64,000 nt of DNA. Source: Peptococcaceae bacterium UBA6116 (GTDB lineage Bacteria > Bacillota > Desulfitobacteriia > Desulfitobacteriales > Syntrophobotulaceae). The stretch is taken from the NCBI GenBank assembly GCA_002423425.1, contig DIWC01000014.1, positions 7,508-71,507 on the forward strand. The letters are read 5' to 3'. Below are positions 53,726 to 62,579 of this stretch, one piece after another; position 1 is the stretch's first letter; each line of letters begins with the position of its first letter. The translations under genes were made by a program, and so were the position numbers. Below the pieces are notes generated by a model. The model saw nothing but the letters and a program-made list of their open reading frames with translations. It was not told the DNA's origin and did not search any database.

Positions 53726-54679
53726 CTATTTTAACACATCATCTAAAACTCTGACAAAATTGCCATGACTTATTTTCATTATTTCAACTTCACTGAATCC
53801 GGACTTAATTAATTTATCAATAAGAAGAGGAAACTTGGATACATTTTCTATTCCTTCCGGAGCCAGCGGAATACCGTCGAAGTCTGAACCGAAAGCAACA
53901 GCCTCAACTCCTGCTATTTCAGCAATGTAACTAATATGCTTAACTACATCATCAACGGACGCCCTGCCATTTTTGCATAAAAAATCTTGACAAAAATTGA
54001 CTCCAATAAGCCCATTGTTTTTCGCAAGCGCCCGCAATTGTTGATCATTTAAATTTCTAGGATGATTACATAATCTCTGAGCGCAAGAGTGGGAAGCAAT
54101 AATCGGACTGCTGGTATTATTGATAACATCCCAAAAACCTGCCTCATTTATATGGGAAACATCAATCATCACTCCAAGAGCGTTCATTCTGGCAATAACC
54201 TGAAATCCAAATTGTGATAATCCCCCCCTGCTGCCGGTCTCCCCTACTCCATCGGCTATCGCATTACGCTCGTTCCAAGTAAGTCCAATGCTTCTAACTC
54301 CTAACCTGTAGATTAAATCAAGCATAAAGAGACTTTCCCCTAGGATCTCTCCACCTTCAATATTTAAGAGAATTCCTATTTTATTTGCCAATCCTAGTTT
54401 TAGCAAGTCGCTCCGATTTTGAATTAAAAATACATCCTCCGGATTAGAATCAATGAATTTTAGCGCAGTATCCAAATGCTCAAGTCCGCGTTGGCAGGCA
54501 AGAAAAGGTTTATATTCACTTTCTATGTAGGCTGCAAAGAATTGCAAACCCAGATTAGCCGCTTTCGCTCTGACCAAATCCCAGTGGCCTAAATCGGAAG
54601 GGCCTAACAGGTCGCGCTTACCTGCTGTTAAGTCTCCCAAGCTATCACAATGACCATCGGCTATCCATATCTTTTCCAT
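53726..54679 (-). CDS. Membrane dipeptidase family (M19)
   Basis: The 317-aa protein is a renal-dipeptidase-type zinc enzyme: 'IADGHCDSLGD' (HxD), 'LLNIEGGEILG' (bridging Glu), 'IDVSHINEAGF' and 'IIASHSCAQRL' (His ligands), 'AFGSDFDGIP' at the end. It should cleave L-D or D-Ala type dipeptides in the cytoplasm; no signal peptide is seen. It is first in the run of three metabolic genes reading away from spoVS. Confidence 0.95.
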   Translation of the reverse strand: MEKIWIADGHCDSLGDLTAGKRDLLGPSDLGHWDLVRAKAANLGLQFFAAYIESEYKPFLACQRGLEHLDTALKFIDSNPEDVFLIQNRSDLLKLGLANKIGILLNIEGGEILGESLFMLDLIYRLGVRSIGLTWNERNAIADGVGETGSRGGLSQFGFQVIARMNALGVMIDVSHINEAGFWDVINNTSSPIIASHSCAQRLCNHPRNLNDQQLRALAKNNGLIGVNFCQDFLCKNGRASVDDVVKHISYIAEIAGVEAVAFGSDFDGIPLAPEGIENVSKFPLLIDKLIKSGFSEVEIMKISHGNFVRVLDDVLK

Positions 54680-54786
54680 TAATAATTGCTCCTAAATATT
54701 TTTTGGACCGAGTGTCTCATATTACTATTTTACCATAAACATAATGGATCCCGCAGAGAGGGTGTAAACATTAGTTCTGTTGCACC

Positions 54787-54823
54787 CTAAATCAAAAACA
54801 CCTGTCTTTTGAAGACAGGTGTT
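54787..54823 (-). terminator. Terminator of spoVS
   Basis: The perfect 12-bp stem AACACCTGTCTT/AAGACAGGTGTT (54797-54823, loop TTG) is followed on the minus strand by TTTGATTTAG. It lies 13 bases past the spoVS stop. Confidence 0.85.
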
Positions 54824-54836
54824 AAAAAATAATCTA

Positions 54837-55097
54837 TTATCTAGGCTCTACAATCAGCTTAATAGCAGTCCTTTCTTCCCCATCAATCAGGATATCAGTA
54901 AAGGCAGGGATACAGACTAAGTCAAGACCACTTGGCGCAACAAAACCTCTGGCTATCGCAACTGCTTTCACTGCTTGGTTCAAAGCTCCTGCTCCAATCG
55001 CCTGTAATTCGGCCCCCCCTTTTTCTCTTAACACTCCAGCTAAAGCGCCAGCTACCGAATTCGGGCTTGATTTTGCTGAGACTTTTAAAACATCCAT
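54837..55097 (-). CDS. spoVS: Stage V sporulation protein S
   Basis: The 86-aa protein is a full-length SpoVS: 'MDVLKVSAKSSPNSVAGALA', 'AIGAGALNQAVKAVAIARGF', ending 'RTAIKLIVEPR'. It is an Alba-like DNA/RNA-binding protein needed for septation and coat steps in Bacillus, and its presence suggests a spore-forming lineage. GGGAGG precedes ATG 55097. It follows ymdB as in Bacillus and Clostridia, though with a 460-bp gap here that holds a decayed transposase-like frame. Confidence 0.96.
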   Translation of the reverse strand: MDVLKVSAKSSPNSVAGALAGVLREKGGAELQAIGAGALNQAVKAVAIARGFVAPSGLDLVCIPAFTDILIDGEERTAIKLIVEPR

Positions 55098-55250
55098 TAT
55101 TTTATACCTCCCAATCGATCCCGTTCATATGTCTTTGCACTGATTTTTATAATATATTCTAGTAATTGGATAAAAATCCTCTTTTACAAAGTAACTTTTG
55201 TCCTTTTTATGAAAATTTTTGTAATTTTTTAATTATTTAAGTTACCCTGA

Positions 55251-55511
55251 ATCCGTTTAGATGTTAAACAAGTTCCTTCCAGTCCTACGCTGCGCCAGCG
55301 TTTTAATGGTCTGGCCCAGCAAAAAGGTGAGTGTGAATCACCCCGGGAAGGGACATCATTACCCTGGCCGCAAAATTAGTTCATCGTGCACGACGATACC
55401 GATTGCGATTTGGAAAGCACAGCCGCAATTGCCGAAGAGTGGTATTGCGCCCCGCAGACATTCCCGGATGAATTGCATTTAAAGCCTGCAAAGAGCAGGA
55501 TTATTTCTTGA
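55251..55511 (+). pseudogene. Decayed frame with IS1380-like transposase segment
   Basis: In the 463-bp gap between spoVS and ymdB, one plus-strand frame reads 'DVKQVPSSPTLRQRFNGLAQ' (55260-55319), like the IS1380-family 'VPSxPTLRQR' start region, hits TAG at 55377-55379, then continues as 'VHDDTDCDLESTAAIAEEWY' and ends at TGA 55509-55511. The rest of an element, inverted repeats and a ribosome site are absent. The identification rests on one short motif, so confidence is low. Confidence 0.35.
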
Positions 55512-55560
55512 GATTATATACTTATCACGGATTCAGGGATATTTAATACTTCCAAAAAAA

Positions 55561-56340
55561 TTAAGTGCAAAATCTTTGAACAGGAACGATGCTCTTGGTC
55601 TTTCCGGTCTTTTCATCAATATCAAGAATTACAGCGTTGATCTGGTTTATACCCGATGCGACTTCGAACCTTACAGGCATTTGCGTCAAAAATCCGTTAA
55701 TTACTATCTCTTTTTTTACTCCGAGCACGGAATCTCTTGGTCCGGTCATTCCTACGTCGCTAATGTAGGCCGTTCCATTATCGAGTACGCGCGCATCAGC
55801 CGTCTGAACATGCGTGTGAGTTCCAAGGACAGCACTTACTTTACCATTTAATAACCAACCCATCGCAACTTTTTCCGAAGTAGCCTCCGCATGGAAATCT
55901 ACAATGATAACCGGAGTTTCAGCGGCAAGAATATTAACGATTTGCATGACCATGGTAAATGGATTTTCCAAAGGCGTTAAGAAAATCCGCCCCGATAGAT
56001 TGATGATACCGGTCTTTATGCCGTTGCGAATAACTAAGCCGTAGCCTTTTCCGGGAACTCCTTTAGGATAATTTGCTGGCCTAATAAGCCGGCGCTCATC
56101 ATCAATAAATTTCACAATATCTTTTTGATCCCAGACATGGTTACCCATCGTTAAGAAATCAATTCCAATAGCAAACAATTCCTGAGCCGTTTCTTTCGTT
56201 AGCCCTCTGCCACCCGAGGCATTTTCAGCATTAGCCAAGACCAAATCAAATTTGTATTCTTTTTGGAGATCCGGCAGTAAGTTTTTGATCGTTTCTCTAC
56301 CGGGCCTGCCCACAATATCCCCAATAAAAAGGATCTGCAT
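55561..56340 (-). CDS. ymdB: YmdB-type metallophosphoesterase
   Basis: The 259-aa calcineurin-like phosphoesterase starts 'MQILFIGDIVGRPGRETI' and has 'LANAENASGGRGLT', 'TMGNHVWDQKDI', 'VDFHAEATSEK' and 'GTHTHVQTAD', all metal sites of the YmdB (TIGR00282) family, which hydrolyses 2',3'-cyclic nucleotides and affects biofilm/motility choice in Bacillus. It is downstream of rny as usual, with one unknown gene between. Confidence 0.96.
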   Translation of the reverse strand: MQILFIGDIVGRPGRETIKNLLPDLQKEYKFDLVLANAENASGGRGLTKETAQELFAIGIDFLTMGNHVWDQKDIVKFIDDERRLIRPANYPKGVPGKGYGLVIRNGIKTGIINLSGRIFLTPLENPFTMVMQIVNILAAETPVIIVDFHAEATSEKVAMGWLLNGKVSAVLGTHTHVQTADARVLDNGTAYISDVGMTGPRDSVLGVKKEIVINGFLTQMPVRFEVASGINQINAVILDIDEKTGKTKSIVPVQRFCT

Positions 56341-56364
56341 ATAGGAAATTCACCTCTAATAACA

Positions 56365-56877
56365 TTAACTGTTGAATACTAGGACTCTTCCATCCTCCCG
56401 CACAGCGGTAAAACTTTTATCCGTTCCATTTGTACGCAGAGCGGCAAGCATATGATTAATTACTTCCTCTTGTAATACTATTTCCTCTTCGGGTAAATCA
56501 CCCTCATCTTTAATTAATTGTTTACCTATATTATTTTTCATTAATTCCACAATTAGATTAATTTCATTTTTGGTAATACTATGAAGATCTCTGGTAACGA
56601 CTATTAAATCCAATTCTTGCTCATGTTTTTCTATTTTGAACAATCTCATTGTACGGCCTTCTAACTTATGAAACATTTCAAGCGCTTGTGTAAGCTTATT
56701 TTGAAGCTGTTCAAAAGCACAATCTTTAGCAACTAAAAATTTCAGGATCAAAGTCTGCTGTTTCTGAGAACAGCTAATTGTTCCGACTTCAGGATAGCGA
56801 AGGAGAATAGATACAAGCAAACCGGTACCATAATTAAAATAGTTGGAATCAATACTTGTCACATCTAATGCAGTCAT
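56365..56877 (-). CDS. Unrecognised 170-aa protein in the rny-ymdB gap
   Basis: I do not recognise this protein. Its N-terminal 75 residues ('YPEVGTISCSQKQQTLILKF') look like an alpha/beta domain, followed by a long acidic helix ('NLIVELMKNNIGKQLIKDEG', 'LPEEEIVLQEEVINHM') and the C-terminal 'FTAVREDGRVLVFNS'. It has no membrane span. ATG 56877 has AAAGGAC-like spacing (GGAAAGGACTAATAAG). It is transcribed after the rny terminator and just before ymdB, 24 bp apart, so a link to RNase Y or YmdB is possible but unsupported. Confidence 0.82.
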   Translation of the reverse strand: MTALDVTSIDSNYFNYGTGLLVSILLRYPEVGTISCSQKQQTLILKFLVAKDCAFEQLQNKLTQALEMFHKLEGRTMRLFKIEKHEQELDLIVVTRDLHSITKNEINLIVELMKNNIGKQLIKDEGDLPEEEIVLQEEVINHMLAALRTNGTDKSFTAVREDGRVLVFNS

Positions 56878-57002
56878 CTTATTAGTCCTTTCCGCAAAGA
56901 AGAAATTTATTCTTAAGTAAACGTAAACGTATACTTATTCTTCGCTTAATAAAAAAGTCCTTCAATATTGAGTCTAGTAATAATAACCTATTTTGGAGGA
57001 TA

Positions 57003-57049
57003 TTAATAAAACAAGGGAGAGTACTCAAAATGGCTTCCGAGACTCTCCC
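57003..57049 (-). terminator. Terminator of rny
   Basis: The perfect 8-bp arms GGGAGAGT (57015-57022) and ACTCTCCC (57042-57049) close a 19-nt loop; on the minus strand they are followed by TTGTTTTATTAA. It is 26 bases past the rny stop. Confidence 0.72.
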
Positions 57050-57074
57050 GCACCATAAAACTTTTTAATATGTT

Positions 57075-58622
57075 TTACTTGGCATAATCTACTGCTCTGG
57101 TTTCTCGAATTACAACAACCTTGATTTGTCCCGGATACTCAAGTTCTTCCTCTATTCTCTTCGAAATATCATGCGCAATCCTTGGAGCCAGAACATCATC
57201 TATTTTTTCAGGGTTTACAATAATACGCACTTCTCTGCCGGCCTGAATCGCATATGATTTCTCAACCCCTTCGAAAGTCTCAGCGATTTCTTCAAGTTTC
57301 TGCAAACGTTTAATATATGTTTCCAGCGTTTCTCGGCGAGCACCCGGTCTGGCAGCCGATACTGCATCCGCCGCAGCCACCAGTACCGCAACAATTGTCT
57401 TGGGTTCGGTATCTCCATGATGAGCTTCAACCGCATGAATAATGTCGTATGATTCCTTGTATTTTTTGCAGAGATCAACTCCTATTTGCACATGAGTACC
57501 TTCAACATCATGATCAACCGCTTTGCCGATATCATGTAAAAGACCAGCTCTCTTAGCCGTCTGAACATCTATTTCTAGTTCAGCAGCCATTAAACCGGCA
57601 AGGTGGGATACTTCTATAGAATGTTTTAAGACGTTTTGTCCATAACTTGTTCTAAAACGCAAACGCCCCAGCAGCCTAATTAATTCCGGATGCAAGCCAT
57701 GAACTCCGGTATCAAAAGTAGCCCGTTCTCCTTCTTCACGGATCTTCTGATCTACTTCTTTTTGTGCTTTTTCGACCATTTCTTCAATTCTTGCCGGATG
57801 AATACGTCCGTCAAGTATCAGCTTCTCAAGTGCCACCCTCGCAACCTCTCGTCTAATTGGATCAAACCCCGAGAGAATGACTGCTTCAGGAGTATCATCA
57901 ATAATAAGATCAATCCCTGTTAAGGTCTCCAGAGCCCTGATATTACGACCCTCTCTACCGATGATTCTTCCTTTCATTTCGTCATTAGGCAAAGCGACCA
58001 CAGAAACAGTACATTCGGCAACGTGATCAGCAGCACAACGTTGAATAGCCAGCGAAATAATATCTTTGGCCCGTTTTTCAGCCTCTTCTTTGGCCCGGGT
58101 CTCAATTTCTTTAATCATAATAGCTGATTCGTAGCGAACCTCGTCTTCAACACTTTTTAATAAGAGCTGCTTAGCTTCTTCCGGTGTAAGTCCTGATAGT
58201 CTCTCTAATTCAGCTACCTGTCTGGTTATTAGTTCGCTTAAATCAATCTTCTGTTTTTCAACATCCACTTCCTTGCGCTGTAAGTTTTCTTCTTTTCGCT
58301 CTAAATTGTCAACTTTTCTTTCCAGCGTTTCTTCTTTCTGAAGCACTCGACGTTCCAGCCGCTGTAGCTCATTTCTTCTTTCTCTTGTTTCTTTATCCAA
58401 ATCATTTCGGATTTGCATGACTTCTTCTTTGGCAGCGACGATTGCTTCTCTTTTTTTGGCTTCAGCGTCCTTCTCCGCATTTTGTTTCATTCTTTTAGCT
58501 TCAAGTTCCGCTGATCCGATTGCCTTCTCCGCAACCATCCGACGTATTACCCAACCAACTAAAGCACCAATCGCCAATCCAACTAACACAATAATAATAC
58601 CGAATATTGTGGATGTTCCCAA
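57075..58622 (-). CDS. rny: Ribonuclease Y
   Basis: The endoribonuclease of about 515 aa initiates mRNA decay in Firmicutes. It has an N-terminal membrane span (about residues 5-27, '[20 protein letters not shown]'), a long coiled coil (30-180), a KH domain ('[19 protein letters not shown]') and an HD domain ('[15 protein letters not shown]') with the catalytic His-Asp pair. The start is TTG 58622 after AAGGAGG; the frame start 58658 is not favoured. It follows recX in the conserved recA-rny order. Confidence 0.97.
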   Translation of the reverse strand: MGTSTIFGIIIVLVGLAIGALVGWVIRRMVAEKAIGSAELEAKRMKQNAEKDAEAKKREAIVAAKEEVMQIRNDLDKETRERRNELQRLERRVLQKEETLERKVDNLERKEENLQRKEVDVEKQKIDLSELITRQVAELERLSGLTPEEAKQLLLKSVEDEVRYESAIMIKEIETRAKEEAEKRAKDIISLAIQRCAADHVAECTVSVVALPNDEMKGRIIGREGRNIRALETLTGIDLIIDDTPEAVILSGFDPIRREVARVALEKLILDGRIHPARIEEMVEKAQKEVDQKIREEGERATFDTGVHGLHPELIRLLGRLRFRTSYGQNVLKHSIEVSHLAGLMAAELEIDVQTAKRAGLLHDIGKAVDHDVEGTHVQIGVDLCKKYKESYDIIHAVEAHHGDTEPKTIVAVLVAAADAVSAARPGARRETLETYIKRLQKLEEIAETFEGVEKSYAIQAGREVRIIVNPEKIDDVLAPRIAHDISKRIEEELEYPGQIKVVVIRETRAVDYAK

Positions 58623-58677
58623 ATAATTCACCTCCTTGTTATTAGTTATAAAATACAAATATGCAATATCGAAGACA

Positions 58678-58701
58678 ATAAAAAAAACTGGCTGGACCAG
58701 T
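58678..58701 (-). terminator. Terminator of recA-recX
   Basis: The stem ACTGG/CCAGT (58687-58701, 5-nt loop) is followed on the minus strand by TTTTTTTT. Confidence 0.7.
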
Positions 58702-58872
58702 CCTCATAAAGATATAACCCCTATAGTTCACCTTTTCTCCCCAAAATAGCTACACTTATGCCTAGTATTCACTCAGCTCTTCAGTTGCCAATTTATATAA
58801 GAGAAAACCTTTTAAGGTTAAAATTTACTAGAAACAGTTCCATTGTTAGTTTAATGAAATGTGTAAATAATG

Positions 58873-59391
58873 TCAAGTTACCTCTAATAATGATTCTGTG
58901 AGAACGGAAATAACTGTACTATAAGGATAGTGTCTAAGTAGAAGCTTTTCTCCGACTCGTTTTCTAATAAATACTTCAGGTGCGATATTCATATATTTTG
59001 GATTAAACCGATACTTATTCTCCCATCTCGTATACTCTTCATGCCATAGCTTATAAGCTAATGATAAGCAATTCTCATGTTCCGCCTCTTCCGAATAATA
59101 CTCTTCTATAAGTTCTTTCGTAAGCTGTTGATCTATTCCGGCTTTCATTAGTTCATATAGTATTTTTTTGCGGGATGATTTCTCCTTTTTATTTTTAATA
59201 AAAGACAAGGCATAGGAACGGTCATCAAGATATTTCCACTCTAGCAGTCTGTTAATTGTGTTTTCGATTTCCTCAGACTCAAAACAGCCCTTATTCTCCA
59301 TTTTTTTTTTGAGCATAGAGGCTGTAATTTTGCTCCTGCTTAAAAAATTTAAAGCAACAGTCAGAGACGAAGTCTTTGAGTTATTCATCAT
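58873..59391 (-). CDS. recX: Regulatory protein RecX
   Basis: The protein of about 172 aa is made of RecX three-helix repeats: '[18 protein letters not shown]', '[18 protein letters not shown]', '[18 protein letters not shown]'. RecX modulates RecA filaments. The start is most likely one of two adjacent ATGs at 59391/59388 overlapping the recA stop (59381), giving coupled translation; the frame runs to 59550 inside recA but without a ribosome site. Confidence 0.9.
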   Translation of the reverse strand: MMNNSKTSSLTVALNFLSRSKITASMLKKKMENKGCFESEEIENTINRLLEWKYLDDRSYALSFIKNKKEKSSRKKILYELMKAGIDQQLTKELIEEYYSEEAEHENCLSLAYKLWHEEYTRWENKYRFNPKYMNIAPEVFIRKRVGEKLLLRHYPYSTVISVLTESLLEVT

Positions 59392-60433
59392 CTTCCACAG
59401 ATCGGCTGTTATTCTCAACTTTTCGTTTTTTATCCTTGGCAGAGTTAAGAACCGACTCACGTATTTTAATTTCAACCTCCTGGGCAATATCGGAATGCTG
59501 ACGCAGAAAATCCTTGACATTTTCCCTTCCTTGGCCAAGCCTTTCCCCATTATAAGAATACCAGGATCCTAATTTTACTAAGATACCCGTTTCCGCTCCC
59601 ATATCAATTATACAGCCTTCTTTAGAAATACCCTCGCCAAAAATTAAATCAAATTCAGCAAAATTAAACGGAGGAGCTACTTTGTTCTTAACTACCTTGA
59701 CCCTGGTCCGGTTGCCGATAATGTCCTGACCTTGCTTGATTACATCCTGTTTCTTTACTTCCAATCTAACTGAAGCATAGAATTTTAAAGCTCTTCCCCC
59801 GGTCGTAGTTTCAGGGTTTCCAAACATGACTCCAACTTTTTCTCTTATCTGATTGATAAAGATAACACAGGTATGACTTTTGCTGATCGCACCCGTCAAT
59901 TTACGTAAAGCTTGCGACATGAGCCGGGCGTGCAGCCCCATGTGGGAGTCACCCATTTCCCCTTCTATTTCCGCACGTGGCACAAGTGCTGCGACTGAGT
60001 CGATTACAATGACGTCGATAGCACCGCTGCGCACAAGTGCCTCGCAAATTTCTAAGGCCTGTTCTCCTGTGTCTGGCTGGGATATGAGCAATTCATCTAC
60101 ATTTACCCCTAATCCCCGTGCATATATCGGATCCAAAGCATGCTCGGCATCAATAAAAGCGGCCACCCCAGCTGTTTTTTGAGCCTCTGCAATAATATGC
60201 AAAGCAACTGTGGTTTTCCCGGAGGATTCGGGACCATAGATCTCAATTACTCTGCCTCGTGGAACTCCTCCGACCCCTAAGGCCAGATCCAAAGACAATG
60301 ACCCTGTAGAAATAGTTTCCACCGCTAACCTTGAGGAAGCTTCCCCAAGTTTCATAATCGCTCCTTTGCCAAACTGTTTTTCAATTTGACTTAGAGCAAT
60401 ATCTAACGCTTTCATTTTATCCGGAGTAGCCAT
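59381..60433 (-). CDS. recA: Recombinase RecA
   Basis: The 350-aa RecA has Walker A '[14 protein letters not shown]', Walker B '[18 protein letters not shown]', loop 1/2 regions '[18 protein letters not shown]' and '[16 protein letters not shown]', and '[12 protein letters not shown]'. It drives homologous recombination and LexA self-cleavage. GGGGGCTAAAAAAG precedes ATG 60433; the frame start at 60469 is not used. It is expressed from an SOS-controlled promoter at 60468-60517 and cotranscribed with recX. Confidence 0.99.
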   Translation of the reverse strand: MATPDKMKALDIALSQIEKQFGKGAIMKLGEASSRLAVETISTGSLSLDLALGVGGVPRGRVIEIYGPESSGKTTVALHIIAEAQKTAGVAAFIDAEHALDPIYARGLGVNVDELLISQPDTGEQALEICEALVRSGAIDVIVIDSVAALVPRAEIEGEMGDSHMGLHARLMSQALRKLTGAISKSHTCVIFINQIREKVGVMFGNPETTTGGRALKFYASVRLEVKKQDVIKQGQDIIGNRTRVKVVKNKVAPPFNFAEFDLIFGEGISKEGCIIDMGAETGILVKLGSWYSYNGERLGQGRENVKDFLRQHSDIAQEVEIKIRESVLNSAKDKKRKVENNSRSVEDDE

Positions 60434-60467
60434 CTTTTTTAGCCCCCTCGTCTTATTCCGCTCTGAC

Positions 60468-60481
60468 AAAACATATGTTCG
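60468..60481 (-). promoter_or_regulatory. LexA (SOS) box of recA
   Basis: The minus-strand sequence CGAACATATGTTTT matches the Gram-positive LexA/DinR site CGAAC-N4-GTTCG/C closely. It overlaps the predicted transcription start. Confidence 0.85.
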
Positions 60482-60487
60482 ATAATC

Positions 60488-60517
60488 ATTATACTTTTAC
60501 CCTTTATATTTTGTCAA
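60488..60517 (-). promoter_or_regulatory. recA promoter
   Basis: TTGACA (60512-60517) and TATAAT (60488-60493) are both perfect consensus hexamers, 18 bases apart on the minus strand, ahead of the LexA box. Confidence 0.88.
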
Positions 60518-60537
60518 TCAGTAACTGTAAATTATTT

Positions 60538-61788
60538 CTATTTTATCAATTTCCGTTCCTCTAAAAATACTCTTAACATATTCAACGCTGCTTCAACCGT
60601 CATATTCCTGACAGAGTCACGTTTACCGGTGAATTGATGCTTTTCGACCTTGACTCCTTTAGAGTAAGCAAGGGCGATGTAAACCAAACCAATAGGTTTA
60701 TCGGCCGTATCTCCCCCCGGACCTGCAATACCTGTCGTCGCTAGGCCAAAATCCGTCCCTAATAATCTGCGTACCCCTTGAGCCATTTCACCTGCTACAC
60801 TTTCGCTCACTGCACCATCATTAAGCAGGCTTATATTTTTTACGCCAATCAGCTTTTCTTTAGCTGAATTAGCGTAAGTAACCACTCCTCCTAAATAATA
60901 ATCCGAACTGCCAGCTTCGGCAGTGATTTTGCCCCCCAATAAACCGCCGCTGCAGGACTCGGCTGTAGCTAAGGTCAGTCTATTATCCCGCAAAAGTCTT
61001 CCGACCACTTGAGAGTGAGTTTCTTCATCTACTCCAAATACACGATTGCCAAGCCTTTCTCTAATAATTGCCTCAGCATGATTCAATTGTTTCAGGGCCG
61101 GCTCTTTATCTGTGCTGCGGATTGTTACTCTCAAATCCATATAAGTGTGTTTATCCAGAAGTGTTAGAAATGGCTGAGCTTGCTTTATAAGATCCGGTAA
61201 TTTTCGTTCGAGTTCCGACTCACCAAGACCATAAACCTTAAGTACCCTTACATACATTTTTTCCTGAGGATTACTCATAAGGCGTTCAAGCTCAGGCACA
61301 ACATATTGATCAAACATCGGTTTCATTTCCGCAGGAGGTCCCGGAAGAATAATACAATATTTCCCGTCTTTTTCGATCACTACACCTGGTGCTGTTCCAA
61401 AGTCATTCGGCAGAATTTTAGCGCCTTCCGGAAAAAATGCCTGTTTTTTAGTACTTGGAGGAATGTTTTTTCTGTTTCGGTAAAAGCTTTCGATAGTATC
61501 CATACTCTGTGAATTATAATTCATTTTTAGCCCCAGAACGAGTGCAATCATTTCTTTAGTCAGGTCATCGATAGTTGGTCCAAGTCCGCCCGTGAGAAAA
61601 ATCATTTGGGAACGGCCTAGAGCTTGACGGACAGCTGCTAATAACCTTTTCTTATTATCCCCAACCGTTGTATGATAATCGACTTCTATCCCCATGCCGG
61701 ATAGATGACCGGTAAGATAAAAAGCACTGGTGTTTAACGTTTCACCCAAAAGCAATTCTGTACCGGTTGATATGATCTCTGCTTTCAT
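60538..61788 (-). CDS. cinA: CinA (competence-damage / nicotinamide-nucleotide amidase)
   Basis: The 416-aa protein has the molybdopterin-binding-type N-terminal domain ('IISTGTELLLGETLNTSA', 'FLTGGLGPTIDDLTKE') and a C-terminal CinA amidase domain ('TAESCSGGLLGGKITAEAG', 'ATTGIAGPGGDTADKPIG'), as in the two-domain Firmicute protein that lies upstream of recA. It removes the pyrophosphate or deamidates NMN. Context rimO-pgsA-cinA-recA is standard. Confidence 0.97.
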   Translation of the reverse strand: MKAEIISTGTELLLGETLNTSAFYLTGHLSGMGIEVDYHTTVGDNKKRLLAAVRQALGRSQMIFLTGGLGPTIDDLTKEMIALVLGLKMNYNSQSMDTIESFYRNRKNIPPSTKKQAFFPEGAKILPNDFGTAPGVVIEKDGKYCIILPGPPAEMKPMFDQYVVPELERLMSNPQEKMYVRVLKVYGLGESELERKLPDLIKQAQPFLTLLDKHTYMDLRVTIRSTDKEPALKQLNHAEAIIRERLGNRVFGVDEETHSQVVGRLLRDNRLTLATAESCSGGLLGGKITAEAGSSDYYLGGVVTYANSAKEKLIGVKNISLLNDGAVSESVAGEMAQGVRRLLGTDFGLATTGIAGPGGDTADKPIGLVYIALAYSKGVKVEKHQFTGKRDSVRNMTVEAALNMLRVFLEERKLIK

Positions 61789-61926
61789 ATTTCATCACCC
61801 TTTAGAAAAATATTACTCCTTCATTATTTCACAATGCAATGATGCTTATCCATATAAAACCCCTGGAAGTTTAACATAATGAAGAAGATCATTTGAGAGC
61901 AGTTAATCCAGCGTAAGCAGTGCCGT

Positions 61927-61977
61927 GATGCCGTGGATGCATGAAAGCTTAGAGAGCCTTCATGCATCCACGGCATC
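61927..61977. repeat. Perfect 19-bp inverted repeat (hairpin)
   Basis: The arms 61927-61945 and 61959-61977 (GATGCCGTGG... / ...CCACGGCATC) pair without mismatch and enclose a 13-nt loop. It lies in the pgsA-cinA gap, and on neither strand is there a T-tract after it, so it is not an ordinary terminator. A mobile short palindrome or an RNA-processing site is possible. Confidence 0.75.
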
Positions 61978-62012
61978 TGGTGCGGGGTGAGTTGGGCAAT
62001 TATTCTGGCCTA

Positions 62013-62579
62013 TTATTTCTTTGCCTTTAATAACAGATGCCGGGATTTTACTAGATAATCAACACCAGAGATAATGGTTAGTATCAAAGCAATATAAAGA
62101 ATCGGTTGACCGATGTAAATATGCAAATAGGACAAAGGCCAATCTTTAAGGATCAATGCAGTAATTGCTACTACCTGGGCCAATGTTTTGAGTTTTCCGA
62201 GTTTGCTGGCACTGATTACAACCCCTTCGCTGGCGGCGATTGCTCTAAGTCCAGTAACCGCGAATTCTCTTGCTAAGATAACCCATACAATCCAAGCCGA
62301 GACTGTACCCAGCTGTATGAGAGCGATTAATGCAGCCGAAACAAGAAGTTTATCAGCAAGCGGATCCAAAAATTTACCAAGATTTGTAACCTGACTCCAC
62401 TTGCGGGCGATATAACCATCTATCCCATCCGTAGCGGCGGCTAAAACAAAAATAATAGCAGCGACTTGATCCTGGTAATAAAAGTATGCTTTCCCCCCAG
62501 GCAATTTTAGCAGTATCGCTACCATAAAAATAGGTATCATGACGATTCGAACCAAAGTTAAAGTATTGGGCAGATTCAC
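62013..62579 (-). CDS. pgsA: Phosphatidylglycerophosphate synthase
   Basis: The 188-aa CDP-alcohol phosphotransferase makes phosphatidylglycerophosphate. The signature DG-x2-AR-x8-G-x3-D-x3-D appears as 'DGIDGYIARKWSQ' followed by 'GKFLDPLADK'. Five or six membrane spans are likely. The start is a GTG at 62579 overlapping the rimO TGA (GTGA), with GGGGAGG upstream, so translation is coupled to rimO. Confidence 0.95.
   Translation of the reverse strand: MNLPNTLTLVRIVMIPIFMVAILLKLPGGKAYFYYQDQVAAIIFVLAAATDGIDGYIARKWSQVTNLGKFLDPLADKLLVSAALIALIQLGTVSAWIVWVILAREFAVTGLRAIAASEGVVISASKLGKLKTLAQVVAITALILKDWPLSYLHIYIGQPILYIALILTIISGVDYLVKSRHLLLKAKK

Noticed and set aside
54932..55162. Plus-strand frame opposite spoVS
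   Set aside because: It is the antisense of a conserved sporulation gene.
59392..59550. N-terminal extension of recX inside recA
   Set aside because: The extra residues mirror the recA 3' end in another frame and no ribosome site supports an upstream start.
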